This document shows, in pieces, positions 17,823-26,882 of a DNA stretch of 64,000 nt (the first letter of the stretch is position 1; each line of letters opens with the position of its first letter). Origin of the DNA: Solicola gregarius (GTDB lineage Bacteria > Actinomycetota > Actinomycetes > Propionibacteriales > Nocardioidaceae); the NCBI RefSeq assembly GCF_025790165.1, contig NZ_CP094970.1:1364001-1428000 (forward strand), read 5' to 3'. Both the position numbers and the translations under genes were made by a program. A model generated the notes under the pieces. The model saw nothing but the letters and a program-made list of their open reading frames with translations, made no database searches and had not been told where the DNA came from.

Positions 17823-18587
17823 TCACCCCGGCGACGCGAGCAGGTCGGCGGCCCGCGCGGCCGCCGATGCCACGAGCCGCCGCATCGCGTCCGGGTCGAT
17901 GCCCGGGCCGGGCGGCACGTCCTCGCCTCGCTGGTACGCCGGCGCGAACTCCCAGCGCGGCAAGGGAGCCGGCTCGCGCGCGTACGCCTCGGCGGCATCA
18001 TCGCCGCGCCAATCGTCGTCGGTCGGCTCGGCGACCCGCGTACGCAACCGGCCGACCAAGGCGTCTTCGCCCCGCCCACGCAGCAACATGAGCACGAACG
18101 GGTCGGTGTCGAGCAGCCATGACACCTGGTACGCGAGCGCGGCCGCGTGTACGCACGGGATCTCCCAGGCATCGCAGTCACACTCGGGCTCGAGGTCGCC
18201 GAAGGTCGGCAACAGCGGTACGTCGGCAGCCGCTGCCGACTCCACCAGCTCCGCCGGCATCTCGCCGTCGAGCAGGGCGAGGAGGTGCCCCGACTTGGCG
18301 GCGACCTCATCGCCGAAGCGATCCCACTGCGCGTCCGTCAGCTGCTCGACACTCACGGCCGCCCGGAACTCCTCGAGCGACGCGTCGCGCACCGTCGCGA
18401 CCACCCGCCCCGGCTCGACCAGGATCGCCCCGACATGACCGCGCCGGGCGTACGCCCGACCTCTGCGCAGCTGCTTCGAGTCGAGCGAGACGTCTTCAAC
18501 CGCCCCGACCCAGGCCTTGCCCCACCACGTACGCGCGAACGAACGTGCGGCATGCGTCGCGGGGAACGGCTCGAATACCCGGCTCAT
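17823..18587 (-). CDS. SWIM zinc-finger protein
   Basis: A 254-residue protein with a SWIM motif CxC-x6-CxH (Cys136, Cys138, Cys145, His147). The N-terminal region (RSFARTWWGKAWVGAVE, LRRGRAYARRG) is the conserved start of the SWIM proteins that accompany SNF2 helicases. SWIM fingers bind DNA or proteins. GGAGG precedes the ATG, and the helicase stop is 33 nt upstream in the same operon. It probably acts with that helicase in DNA transactions. Confidence 0.92.
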   Translation of the reverse strand: MSRVFEPFPATHAARSFARTWWGKAWVGAVEDVSLDSKQLRRGRAYARRGHVGAILVEPGRVVATVRDASLEEFRAAVSVEQLTDAQWDRFGDEVAAKSGHLLALLDGEMPAELVESAAAADVPLLPTFGDLEPECDCDAWEIPCVHAAALAYQVSWLLDTDPFVLMLLRGRGEDALVGRLRTRVAEPTDDDWRGDDAAEAYAREPAPLPRWEFAPAYQRGEDVPPGPGIDPDAMRRLVASAAARAADLLASPG

Positions 18588-18620
18588 CCTTGCCTCCTCA
18601 GGCTCACCAGCTCCTCCAGC

Positions 18621-21356
18621 TCACCGTCGCTCAGCTCCGACAGCGACGCCTCGCCCGACTTCGAGCACCGCGGCGGCCAGCTGACGCTTGCCGCCGAGCA
18701 TCGCCGCGATGCGGTCCTCGATCGTCCCCTCGACGACCATCCGATGTACCTGCACCGGGCGGGTCTGCCCGATCCGGTACGCACGGTCGGTCGCCTGGTC
18801 CTCGACCGCGGGATTCCACCAGCGGTCGTAGTGCACAACGTGATCGGCACGGGTCAGGTTGAGGCCGGTGCCTGCGGCCTTGAGCGACAGCAGGAACACC
18901 GACACCTCACCGGCCTGGAACCCGTCGACCATCTCCTGTCGCCGGGCGACCGGCGTGCTGCCGTCGAGCAGGTACACGTCGACGCCACGCGCGACAAGAT
19001 GCCGCCGCAGCAGTCGCGCCATCGCGACGTACTGCGTGAACACCAGGGCCGCGCCGTCCTCGCTGAGGATCACGTCGAGCAGCTCGTCGAGCAGCTCGAG
19101 CTTTCCGGAGCGGCCGGGCAGCCGCGGCTCGTCCTCGCGCAGGTACTGCGCCGGGTGGTTGCAGATCTGCTTGAGCGCGGTGAGCATCGCGAAGATCCTG
19201 CCCCTACGCTCGATCGCAGCACCGCCGGCCGTCACCTCGCTCATGCCTTCGCGCACGGCCGCCTCGTACAATCCGATCTGCTCGTCGGTCAGCGATACGA
19301 ACTGGTCGGTCTCGGTCTTTCGAGGCAGCTCCGGCGCTATCCCGGGGTCGGTCTTGTGTCGTCGCAGCATGAACGGTCCCACCAAACGCTTGAGGCGTTC
19401 GGCGACGACCGCGTCACGCTCCGACTCGATCGGGCCCGCGTACTGTCGCGCGAACTGAGCCGGCGTCCCGAGCAGTCCCGGCACCGCCCAGTCGAGGATC
19501 GCCCACAGCTCCGCCAGGTTGTTCTCGACCGGCGTACCCGTCAAGGCGACGCGCGCGTCCGCACCGATCCGGCGCAGCTCGCGGGCGGTGCTCGACCGGT
19601 GGTTCTTGACGTGCTGCGCCTCGTCGGCGACGACCAGCCCCCACGCAACGGATCCGAGGCGTTCCGCATCCCGGCGCATCGTGCCGTACGTCGTGAGCAC
19701 GAATCCGTCGCGTACGTCGTCGACCGACCGGCCCTGACCGTGGAACCGCCGCACGGGCGTCCCGGGCGCGAACCGCTCGACCTCGCGCTCCCAGTTGCCC
19801 ATCAGGCTCGCCGGGCACACGACCAGAGTCGGACCGGTACGCGGATCGCGCTCGTGGCGCACGAGATGCAACGCGATGAGCGTGATCGTCTTTCCGAGTC
19901 CCATGTCGTCGGCGAGGCAGCACCCGAGCCCGAGTGACGTCATCCGGTCGAGCCATCGGACGCCGCGGAGCTGGTAGTCGCGCAGGGTCGCCTGCAGCTT
20001 CACGGGCTGCCCGAGCGGCTCATCGCCGTCCTCGCGCGCGGCGATCCGGTCGCGGAGCTCCGCGAGTGCAGGCGCGGGCGCGACCTCGGCGGTTCGGCCA
20101 CGGTCGGAGTCGACCCGACCGCTCAGGGCCGCACTGATCGCCTCGACACCGGAGAGCGGCGTACGCGAACGCTCCCGCGCACGCGCGGCGACGTCGCCGG
20201 AGATCACCACCCACTGGTCGCGCAGACGTACGACGGGACGCGTCGACTCGGCGAGACGGTCGAGCTCGGCCTTGCTCAGCTCGCGGTCACCGACGGCGAC
20301 CTGCCAGCGGAAGTCGAAGACCCGGTCACCGCCGAGCGCCGACGGCCCGGGCAGGCCGGCACTGCCGATGTGCGCACGCACGCGAACGTCGGTCACCAGC
20401 GACCGCGGCCACCGAACCTCGACTCCGACGTCGCGCAGCCGCTCGCCCGCGACACCGACCAGATCACCCGTCTCGTCATCGCTCAGCTGGATCCGGTCGG
20501 GCACCGCGCGGTCGAGCAGGCGTTCCAACGGCGGCCACACCCGTGCCGCCCGTCGGATCGCGAGCGCGGCATCGACCTGTGCACGAGGGCCGAAGTCGTG
20601 CGCACCCGACCAGAGCCGGTCGGCGTCGAGGACCCGTGCGGGCTCGTCGGGCGCATAGAACGCGAGCGCGGCCGCGAGGTCACCGCTGTCGTCACCAGCA
20701 TCCACATCGTGCTCGACGCGCAGCACGATTCGCAGCCCACCGGCGAGTTCGTCTGCCCATTCGCGCAGCTCGGGCCGCGCGACGACCGACGGCGTCGCGT
20801 ACGGCGCCGACGGGTCCGCGTGATCGCCCAGTCGCGGCAGAACGTCTGCACAGGCGTCGAGGTACGCGCGAAGCAACCGCTGCGCATCGGGGAGCCGCGA
20901 CCCGTCGCTCAGTCCAGCGAACCGCGCTCGGTCGTCCGCTCCCTCGTCGCGCAGGGCCCGTGCTGTGGCGGGCATCGACGCGACCAGCTCGTCGATCCGG
21001 CCGAGGTCCTCGGCGTCCAGCGGCCCGGCGCGCCACTCGTCAACGTCACCGGACGCCAACCGCGACAGGATCCTGCCGCGCCCGACCAGGTCGAGTGCGA
21101 GCGCGGTCGCCGCCCCCCACCAGGCCGCGCTCGGCGTCGCCGCCGCGTCGCGATAGGCGAGCAGCAGGGCCGGCACCGCGTCCTCGACCCGGCTCCGGTG
21201 GGCTCGCACGTCGCGATGCTCGACGCCATCATCGCCCGGAACGAGGACGCGCGCCTCGCTGGTCAGCTCGTTGCCGTTCGTACCCCAGAACACGACCCGG
21301 CCCTCGCGAGCCGGGTCGCCTGGCGCGAAACACACCTCTAGATCGGTCAAGCTCAC
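18621..21356 (-). CDS. SNF2-family DEAD/DEAH-box helicase
   Basis: A 911-residue SNF2/RapA-type translocase. A ~440-residue N-terminal region (SNF2_assoc-like) precedes the motor domain. DDMGLGKTIT (Walker A, about 484), VADEAQHVKN (DEAQ box, about 576) and TDRAYRIGQTRPVQVHR (motif VI, about 855) are intact. Such ATPases remodel protein-DNA complexes. Its GTG start overlaps the ABC permease stop (GTGA), and a SWIM partner follows 33 nt downstream. Confidence 0.95.
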   Translation of the reverse strand: MSLTDLEVCFAPGDPAREGRVVFWGTNGNELTSEARVLVPGDDGVEHRDVRAHRSRVEDAVPALLLAYRDAAATPSAAWWGAATALALDLVGRGRILSRLASGDVDEWRAGPLDAEDLGRIDELVASMPATARALRDEGADDRARFAGLSDGSRLPDAQRLLRAYLDACADVLPRLGDHADPSAPYATPSVVARPELREWADELAGGLRIVLRVEHDVDAGDDSGDLAAALAFYAPDEPARVLDADRLWSGAHDFGPRAQVDAALAIRRAARVWPPLERLLDRAVPDRIQLSDDETGDLVGVAGERLRDVGVEVRWPRSLVTDVRVRAHIGSAGLPGPSALGGDRVFDFRWQVAVGDRELSKAELDRLAESTRPVVRLRDQWVVISGDVAARARERSRTPLSGVEAISAALSGRVDSDRGRTAEVAPAPALAELRDRIAAREDGDEPLGQPVKLQATLRDYQLRGVRWLDRMTSLGLGCCLADDMGLGKTITLIALHLVRHERDPRTGPTLVVCPASLMGNWEREVERFAPGTPVRRFHGQGRSVDDVRDGFVLTTYGTMRRDAERLGSVAWGLVVADEAQHVKNHRSSTARELRRIGADARVALTGTPVENNLAELWAILDWAVPGLLGTPAQFARQYAGPIESERDAVVAERLKRLVGPFMLRRHKTDPGIAPELPRKTETDQFVSLTDEQIGLYEAAVREGMSEVTAGGAAIERRGRIFAMLTALKQICNHPAQYLREDEPRLPGRSGKLELLDELLDVILSEDGAALVFTQYVAMARLLRRHLVARGVDVYLLDGSTPVARRQEMVDGFQAGEVSVFLLSLKAAGTGLNLTRADHVVHYDRWWNPAVEDQATDRAYRIGQTRPVQVHRMVVEGTIEDRIAAMLGGKRQLAAAVLEVGRGVAVGAERR

Positions 21357-22144
21357 CTACCCAGTCTCTGGTACCCGCGTACGGCGAGCACACCGAAGAC
21401 GAAGGTGATCACGATCGGCCACCCGACGGCCAGCAGGGTGGCGTGCTCGACCGGCCACGCATCGCCGCCCGTGCCAGGGCTCGCCAGCAGCTCGCGTACG
21501 GCAGCGACGGTCGCCGACAACGGATTCCAGTCGGCGATCGGCGCCAGCCAGTCCGGCATCGTCGCGGTCGGTACGAACACGCTCGAGACGAACCCCAGTG
21601 GGAACACCAGGATCTGCACGAGCGCAGTTGCGTCGGGCGAGTCGATCATCACGCCGAGGAAGATCCCGACCCAGATCATCGACATCCGCAACAGCACCAG
21701 CAATCCCAATGCGGCCGCGAACTCTGCGGGCGACGCGTCGAACCTCCAACCGATGAGCAGCCCACAACCCACCAGGGCAACGAGATTGAGCCCCGAGTCG
21801 AGGACGTCGGCAACCGCCCGACCGCCGACGACCGCCGAGCGTGACATCGGCATCGCGCGGAACCGGTCGGCCAGCCCCGCCGACTTGTCCTGCACGACGT
21901 TCAGCATCGTCGCCTCGAGACCGAACATCATCGACATGCCGAGGATGCCCGGCACAACGAAGTCGAGATAGTCGCCGCCACCGGGCACCTGCATCGCGCC
22001 ACCGAACAAGAACCCGAACAGCAGCATGAACATGAACGAGAACAGGATGCCCGCGACCGGCGTCATCGGCTCGCGCTGCCAGTGGATCAGCGCGCGTTTC
22101 GTCAGCGTCCAGCTGTCGCCGACGGTGTCGGTCAGAATGCTCAC
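21353..22144 (-). CDS. ABC-2 type exporter permease
   Basis: A 263-residue ABC-2 permease with six membrane segments (residues ~30-60 to 240-258) and the conserved block around GLEATMLNVVQDKSAGLADRFR. It pairs with the ATPase upstream; its GTG start overlaps the ATPase stop and its own stop overlaps the helicase GTG. This group (DrrB-like) exports lipids or drugs. Confidence 0.93.
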   Translation of the reverse strand: MSILTDTVGDSWTLTKRALIHWQREPMTPVAGILFSFMFMLLFGFLFGGAMQVPGGGDYLDFVVPGILGMSMMFGLEATMLNVVQDKSAGLADRFRAMPMSRSAVVGGRAVADVLDSGLNLVALVGCGLLIGWRFDASPAEFAAALGLLVLLRMSMIWVGIFLGVMIDSPDATALVQILVFPLGFVSSVFVPTATMPDWLAPIADWNPLSATVAAVRELLASPGTGGDAWPVEHATLLAVGWPIVITFVFGVLAVRGYQRLGR

Positions 22145-23136
22145 GCGGCCACCTCCTCGTCGTCCGATCCGGCTTCCGCCGCGGGTACGCGGTGCCCCGT
22201 GACCGTCAGGAACACGTCGTCGAGCGTCGGTCGGCGTACGCCGATGTCGTCGATGGCGATGCCGCTAGCGTCGAGCCGCCCGAGCGCGGCCTCCAGGGCA
22301 CGTACGCGGTCGGCGACCGGCGCAGAGACGGTGCTGGTCTCGGCACGCACGGATGCGTCGACCCCGATCGCCTCGGCCACGACGGTGCGGGCATCGTCGA
22401 GTGCGGCCTGGTCGCGGACGACGACCTCGAGGTGATCGCCACCGGCCGTCGCCTTCAACTCGGTCGCGGTGCCCTCGACGATCACCCGGCCCGCCTGCAT
22501 GACGGCGATGCGATCGGCCAGCTGGTCTGCCTCGTCGAGGTACTGGGTGGTCAACAGCACGGTCGTCCCCCTCTCGACCAGCATGCGTACGGCCGCCCAC
22601 ACCTCGTTGCGACCCCGCGGATCGAGACCGGTCGTCGGCTCGTCGAGGAAGAGCACGTCGGGTCGCAGCACGAGGCTCGCCGCCAGGTCGAGCCGGCGAC
22701 GCATACCGCCGGAGAACTTCTTCACCGACCGGTCACCGGTGTCGGTCAGGTCGAACTGCTCGAGCAGCTCATCGGCCCTACGCGCGGCCGCCCGCGCGTC
22801 GAGATGGAACAGTCGGCCGAACATGACGAGGTTCTGCCTGGCATTGAGCACCTCGTCGACGGCGGCGTTCTGCCCGACCAGGCCGATGCTCTTGCGTACC
22901 TCATCGGGGGCGGAGGCCACGTCGTGGCCGGCCACGCTCGCGTACCCCTCGTCGAGACGGGCGAGCGTCGTGAGCACCCGCACCGCCGTCGTCTTGCCCG
23001 CGCCGTTCGGACCGAGCAATCCGCAGACCGTCCCCGGCGCGGCCCGCAGATCGAATCCGTCGAGTGCGGCCAACTGCTCCTTCTTTCGCCCGTAGACCTT
23101 GCGGAGTCCCGCCGCATCGATCGCCAGCTGTGTCAC
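22141..23136 (-). CDS. ABC exporter ATPase (DrrA-like)
   Basis: A 331-residue ABC ATPase. Walker A GPNGAGKTT (42-50), signature FSGGMRRRLD (141-150) and Walker B VLFLDEP (161-167) are complete. A C-terminal ~90-residue extension is typical of DrrA-like daunorubicin-resistance ATPases. GTG 23136 has AGGAGA 4 nt upstream; the longer upstream frame is the shadow of the divergent TetR gene. It heads the operon ATPase-permease-helicase-SWIM, controlled from the 23137-23231 region. Confidence 0.95.
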   Translation of the reverse strand: MTQLAIDAAGLRKVYGRKKEQLAALDGFDLRAAPGTVCGLLGPNGAGKTTAVRVLTTLARLDEGYASVAGHDVASAPDEVRKSIGLVGQNAAVDEVLNARQNLVMFGRLFHLDARAAARRADELLEQFDLTDTGDRSVKKFSGGMRRRLDLAASLVLRPDVLFLDEPTTGLDPRGRNEVWAAVRMLVERGTTVLLTTQYLDEADQLADRIAVMQAGRVIVEGTATELKATAGGDHLEVVVRDQAALDDARTVVAEAIGVDASVRAETSTVSAPVADRVRALEAALGRLDASGIAIDDIGVRRPTLDDVFLTVTGHRVPAAEAGSDDEEVAA

Positions 23137-23172
23137 ACGATCTCCTTCGCTCGCCCGGTAATCGTGGTAGAA

Positions 23173-23215
23173 ACTGCGTACACTGTATCGAAGAACTACG
23201 TACAGCGTACTCAGT
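23173..23215. promoter_or_regulatory. TetR operator between ABC operon and tetR
   Basis: A 43-bp imperfect dyad: ACTG-n-GTAC-n-CTGTA on the left mirrors TACAG-n-GTAC-n-CAGT on the right. It holds repeated GTAC units and lies in the 95-nt divergent gap, where a TetR dimer pair could repress both directions. Confidence 0.65.
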
Positions 23216-23231
23216 TTTAGGATGAGCGCAA

Positions 23232-24002
23232 ATGACCACCGAATATTCCGGCAGCGGCGATCTACAACGCACCCTCGACCTGATGTGGGGCACGACGGCC
23301 GCGCCGAGCAGAGGACCACGCCCCGGCCTGTCCGTCGAGCGGATCGTCGACGTGGCGATCGGCGTCGCCGACGCCGAGGGCCTCCCCGCGGTGTCGATGC
23401 GCCGCATCGCAAGCGACCTGGGCATCGGCGCGATGGGGCTGTATCGCTACGTACCGGGAAAGTCGGAGCTGGTCGACCTGATGCTCGACGCCGTGCAGCG
23501 CGGCATCCCCGACCCGTACCCCCTCGGCGACGACTGGCGCTCGCGGCTGCGGGTCGTGACTCAGAACCTGATCGCGCATTACCGCGACCATCGGTGGCTG
23601 CTGCAGGTCTCGCAGGCCCGACCGCTGATGGGACCGGAGTCGATCCGCACGTACGACGACGCGCTGCGCTGCATGGACGGCATCGGCCTGACCGACCACG
23701 AGATGGCATGGACGGTCGCGATGCTCGACTCGCTCGCCCGGGGCGCGAGCCAGTGGGTCGTCGAGTACAAAGAGGCCGCCGATCGTACGGGCATCAGCGA
23801 CGACGACTGGTGGGCGACGCAGATGCCCTACATCGAGAGGGCGATGGCCGACGGCAAGCACGAGACGATGGCCCGCGTGGTCGCCAACGACCCGTACGAG
23901 GACGACACCGACTTCGTGATCGACCGCGCACTCGACGGCATCGCCGCCCTCATCACCGACCGGCCGCCGAGGTACGAACTCCCGCCAATACAGCGTCTCT
24001 GA
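23232..24002 (+). CDS. TetR-family repressor with TetR_C-type domain
   Basis: A 256-residue regulator with the HTH at about 38-75 (VDVAIGVADAEGLPAVSMRRIASDLGIGAMGLYRYVPGK region) and an all-helical ligand domain like that of TetR itself (TetR_C). It is divergent from the ABC exporter operon and shares the dyad at 23173-23215. Drug-responsive control of the exporter is the natural hypothesis. AGGA lies about 10 nt before the ATG. Confidence 0.92.
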   Translation: MTTEYSGSGDLQRTLDLMWGTTAAPSRGPRPGLSVERIVDVAIGVADAEGLPAVSMRRIASDLGIGAMGLYRYVPGKSELVDLMLDAVQRGIPDPYPLGDDWRSRLRVVTQNLIAHYRDHRWLLQVSQARPLMGPESIRTYDDALRCMDGIGLTDHEMAWTVAMLDSLARGASQWVVEYKEAADRTGISDDDWWATQMPYIERAMADGKHETMARVVANDPYEDDTDFVIDRALDGIAALITDRPPRYELPPIQRL

Positions 24003-24003
24003 T

Positions 24004-24027
24004 TGGCAGGACACCGTACCTCGGCGG
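24004..24027. repeat. Second copy of the 24-nt repeat from 31-54
   Basis: This 24-nt stretch matches positions 31-54 at 23 of 24 bases. Both copies are just downstream of gene 3' ends, here between convergent TetR genes. It lacks the inverted arm present in the first copy. Confidence 0.7.
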
Positions 24028-24085
24028 GAACCACGCCCCCGGGATCGCGAATGTTCGGCGCAGCCCACAGCGAGCCGCGCGACCA

Positions 24086-24682
24086 TCAGCGTGCGGCAAA
24101 GGCGCCGGCCTGAGCAGCGGCCAGTGCCGCGCCGGCAGCCTGGTCGGCGAGCGCCTCGGTCAGCGGTTGCCCGCTCTGCAGCAGCGCGTAGTACAGCGGC
24201 GCCGAGACGGCCGCGATGACCTGTCGCGCGTCGGTACCGTCGGGAAGTTGTCCGCGCCCGATCGCTTCGTCGACGCAGGGCGCCCATTCGTCGATACGCG
24301 CCGCATAGAACCCGTGCAGCGCGTCCGCGGCCCGGTCGTCACACGCACCCGCAACAACGACCGCCTTGAACAGTCGCCCCTGGCGTACGTCGGCCAGCGT
24401 GGACCGCACGAGCCGGGCATTGGCCCGCAGGTCGTCCGCGATTGAGCCGGTACGCGCACGAGGAACCGACTCGTCTGCCATCGCGACCAGCACATCGGCG
24501 ATCAGACCCGTCGGCGTGCCCCAGCGGCGATAGACCGTGGTGCGCCCGACCCCCGCGTGCCGTGCGACCTCGGCCAGGTCGAGCGCGGCGAATCCGCTCT
24601 CGGCGAGCAGGTCGCCGGTCGCGCGGAGGACCGCGTCACGTACGCGCGCAGTGCGTCCGCCGGGACGCGTCAGAGAACTCAT
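24086..24682 (-). CDS. TetR-family repressor of the aldo-keto reductase
   Basis: A 198-residue TetR protein with the HTH at about 32-55 (LAEVARHAGVGRTTVYRRW) and a C-terminal TetR_C_16-like region. Its ATG abuts an operator, and TATGGT (-10, within that operator) lies 9 nt upstream, so it is probably leaderless and autorepressed. It is divergent from an aldo-keto reductase that has a second, inverted copy of the same operator. Confidence 0.92.
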   Translation of the reverse strand: MSSLTRPGGRTARVRDAVLRATGDLLAESGFAALDLAEVARHAGVGRTTVYRRWGTPTGLIADVLVAMADESVPRARTGSIADDLRANARLVRSTLADVRQGRLFKAVVVAGACDDRAADALHGFYAARIDEWAPCVDEAIGRGQLPDGTDARQVIAAVSAPLYYALLQSGQPLTEALADQAAGAALAAAQAGAFAAR

Positions 24683-24749
24683 AACGGGATGACCATACCG
24701 TTAAGCCCGCGATCCTGCTACGGTCTTAACGGTATGGTCATCCCGTTAA
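24682..24749. promoter_or_regulatory. Twin inverted TetR operators
   Basis: Positions 24682-24704 and 24726-24748 are perfect 23-bp reverse complements. Each is itself a quasi-palindrome beginning TTAACGG and ending CCGTTAA. Each carries a TATGGT -10 hexamer for the gene it faces, leftward tetR and rightward aldo-keto reductase, so one repressor can shut both promoters symmetrically. Confidence 0.88.
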
Positions 24750-24758
24750 GGAGCTCTC

Positions 24759-25805
24759 ATGGAATACCGCAGACTCGGCGCGTCAGGGCTGATGGTGCCC
24801 GCGCTTTCGTTCGGCGCAGGAACGTTCGGCGGGCGTGGCCCCCTGTTTGGCAACTGGGGCACGACCGACGTCACCGAGGCGAAACGACTGATCGACATCA
24901 ACCTCGACGCGGGTGTGACGATGTTCGATACCGCCGACGTCTACTCCGACGGCGCGTCCGAGGAGGTGCTCGGCGCGGCGCTGCGTGGCCGCCGCGACGA
25001 GGTCCTCGTCTCGACCAAGACCGGCCTGCCGATGGGTGACGGACCCGGCGATGCGGGCACTTCTCGCTCGCGGTTGATCCGTGCCGTCGACGACTCGTTG
25101 CGCCGTTTGCGTACAGACCACATCGACCTGTTCCAACTACACGCGTACGACGCGGCAACACCGATCCCGGAGATTCTCCAGGCGCTCGACGACCTGGTGC
25201 GTTCGGGAAAGCTGCGGTACGTCGGCGTGTCGAACTTCTCCGGCTGGCAGCTGATGAAGTCTCTCGCCACCGCCGACGCGCACGGCTGGCCGCGGTACGT
25301 CGCGCACCAGGTGTACTACTCGCTGATCGGACGCGACTACGAGTGGGAGTTGATGCCGCTGGGTCTCGACCAGGGCATCGGCGCGATCGTGTGGAGCCCC
25401 CTCGGGTGGGGCCGGTTGACCGGCAAGGTACGCCGCGGGCAGCCGCTCCCCGAGCGCAGCCGCCTGCACGCGACCGCCGACTTCGGTCCGCCGGTCGACG
25501 ACGAGCGGTTGTACGACGTGGTCGACGCGCTCGACAAGGTGGCCGCGGACACCGGCAGGTCGGTTCCCCAGGTGGCGATCAACTGGCTGCTCCGACGGCC
25601 GACGGTGTCGTCGGTGATCATCGGCGCCCGTAACGAGGAGCAGCTGCGGCAGAACCTCGGCGCGGTCGGATGGGAGCTCACGCCGGACCAGATCGCCATC
25701 CTCGATGCCGCCAGCGCGACCGTCGCACCGTACCCATACTTCCCGTACGAACGGCAGGAGGGCTTCGCACGGCTCAACCCACGCTCGGTTCCATCGGGCC
25801 TCTGA
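24759..25805 (+). CDS. Aldo/keto reductase
   Basis: A 348-residue NADPH-dependent TIM-barrel oxidoreductase. Asp57 and Tyr62 (MFDTADVY), Lys87 (STKTG) and His128 (FQLHAYD) form the catalytic tetrad. AAGGAG precedes the ATG by 6 nt. Strict TetR control by the twin operators suggests induction by a xenobiotic or reactive carbonyl; the substrate is unknown. Confidence 0.95.
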   Translation: MEYRRLGASGLMVPALSFGAGTFGGRGPLFGNWGTTDVTEAKRLIDINLDAGVTMFDTADVYSDGASEEVLGAALRGRRDEVLVSTKTGLPMGDGPGDAGTSRSRLIRAVDDSLRRLRTDHIDLFQLHAYDAATPIPEILQALDDLVRSGKLRYVGVSNFSGWQLMKSLATADAHGWPRYVAHQVYYSLIGRDYEWELMPLGLDQGIGAIVWSPLGWGRLTGKVRRGQPLPERSRLHATADFGPPVDDERLYDVVDALDKVAADTGRSVPQVAINWLLRRPTVSSVIIGARNEEQLRQNLGAVGWELTPDQIAILDAASATVAPYPYFPYERQEGFARLNPRSVPSGL

Positions 25806-25841
25806 TCCCGATCGTCCGGTGGCCGCTGGCATGCTGGCGCC

Positions 25842-26813
25842 ATGAAGTACGTGGTGCTCGGCGCAGGAGCGATCGGCGGCGTGGTCGGAGGGCGTCTCGC
25901 GCAGGCTGGTCACGATGTCACGCTCATCGCTCGCGGCCCGCATCTCGCCGCAATGCGAGAGTCCGGCCTCCGGATCGAGTCACCCACCGGTACGGAGAAG
26001 GTCGACGTGCGCGCCGTCGGCGACCCGGCGGAGGTCGACTGGACCGACGACCATGCCGTGCTCCTGGCGGTCAAGAGCCAGCAGACGGACGCGGCACTCG
26101 AATCGCTCGCCGTCGCTGCCTCTGCGCGTACTCCGGTCGTGTGCCTGCAGAACGGTGTCGCGAACGAGCGGGCGGCACTGCGCCTGTTCGCAAACGTCTA
26201 CGCGGTATGCGTCGCGTTGCCGGCCACCCATCTCGTGCCTGGTGTCGTTCAGGCTTGGTCGAGCCCGGTGACCGGCATGCTCGATCTCGGACGCCATCCG
26301 GGAGGTGTCGACGCGACCGCGGAGACGGTCGCCGAAGACTTCCGATCGGCCGCGTTCGACTCGTACGCGGTCGACGACATCGCCCGCTGGAAGTACCGCA
26401 AGCTGTTGAGCAACCTCGGCAATGCGATCGAGGTGATCTGCGGTCACGACGAGCGCGGTGGCCGGCTCGACGACGTCGTGCGCGCCGAAGGGGAGGCCGT
26501 GCTCGCCGCGGCCGGGCACGCCGTCGCAACCGCCGACGAGGATCGGGCGCGCCGGTCGGGCGTCCTTCGCATCGGCGATATCCACGGGAAAGCGCGCGAG
26601 GGCGGGTCGTCGTGGCAGAGCGTGCAGCGACAGACCGGTGACATCGAGACCGACTACCTGAACGGCGAGATCGTACAGCTCGGCCGTGTCCACGATGTGC
26701 CGACTCCCGCGAACGAGCTGCTGCAACGGCTGGCTCGAGACCGGATGACCAAACGCCTCCCAGACCCGATCCACGCGGCGGACGTCCTTCGGATGCTGGA
26801 GCACACCGCCTGA
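25842..26813 (+). CDS. Ketopantoate reductase family (ApbA/PanE)
   Basis: A 323-residue NADP-binding protein with the Rossmann motif GAGAIGG (7-13) and a C-terminal ApbA_C helical domain (RWKYRKLLSNLGNA). PanE makes pantoate for coenzyme A, but many paralogues have other substrates and no pan gene is adjacent, so only the family is assigned. It lies 36 nt after the aldo-keto reductase, in the same direction. Confidence 0.88.
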   Translation: MKYVVLGAGAIGGVVGGRLAQAGHDVTLIARGPHLAAMRESGLRIESPTGTEKVDVRAVGDPAEVDWTDDHAVLLAVKSQQTDAALESLAVAASARTPVVCLQNGVANERAALRLFANVYAVCVALPATHLVPGVVQAWSSPVTGMLDLGRHPGGVDATAETVAEDFRSAAFDSYAVDDIARWKYRKLLSNLGNAIEVICGHDERGGRLDDVVRAEGEAVLAAAGHAVATADEDRARRSGVLRIGDIHGKAREGGSSWQSVQRQTGDIETDYLNGEIVQLGRVHDVPTPANELLQRLARDRMTKRLPDPIHAADVLRMLEHTA

Positions 26814-26831
26814 CCTCGCCCGACGACCGAA

Positions 26832-26856
26832 CGGGCGATCGCCCGCGGGATAGGCT
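26832..26856 (+). promoter_or_regulatory. otsA promoter region with 14-bp palindrome
   Basis: CGGGCGATCGCCCG (26832-26845) is a perfect palindrome immediately upstream of a -10-like TAGGCT (26851-26856). It may be an operator or the terminator of the preceding gene. Confidence 0.4.
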
Positions 26857-26882
26857 CGCCCCGAGGACCCGAGGAGGACGCC

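Noticed and set aside
18147-19937. 596-codon plus-strand frame opposite the SNF2 helicase
   Set aside because: Antisense shadow of a gene with clear helicase motifs.
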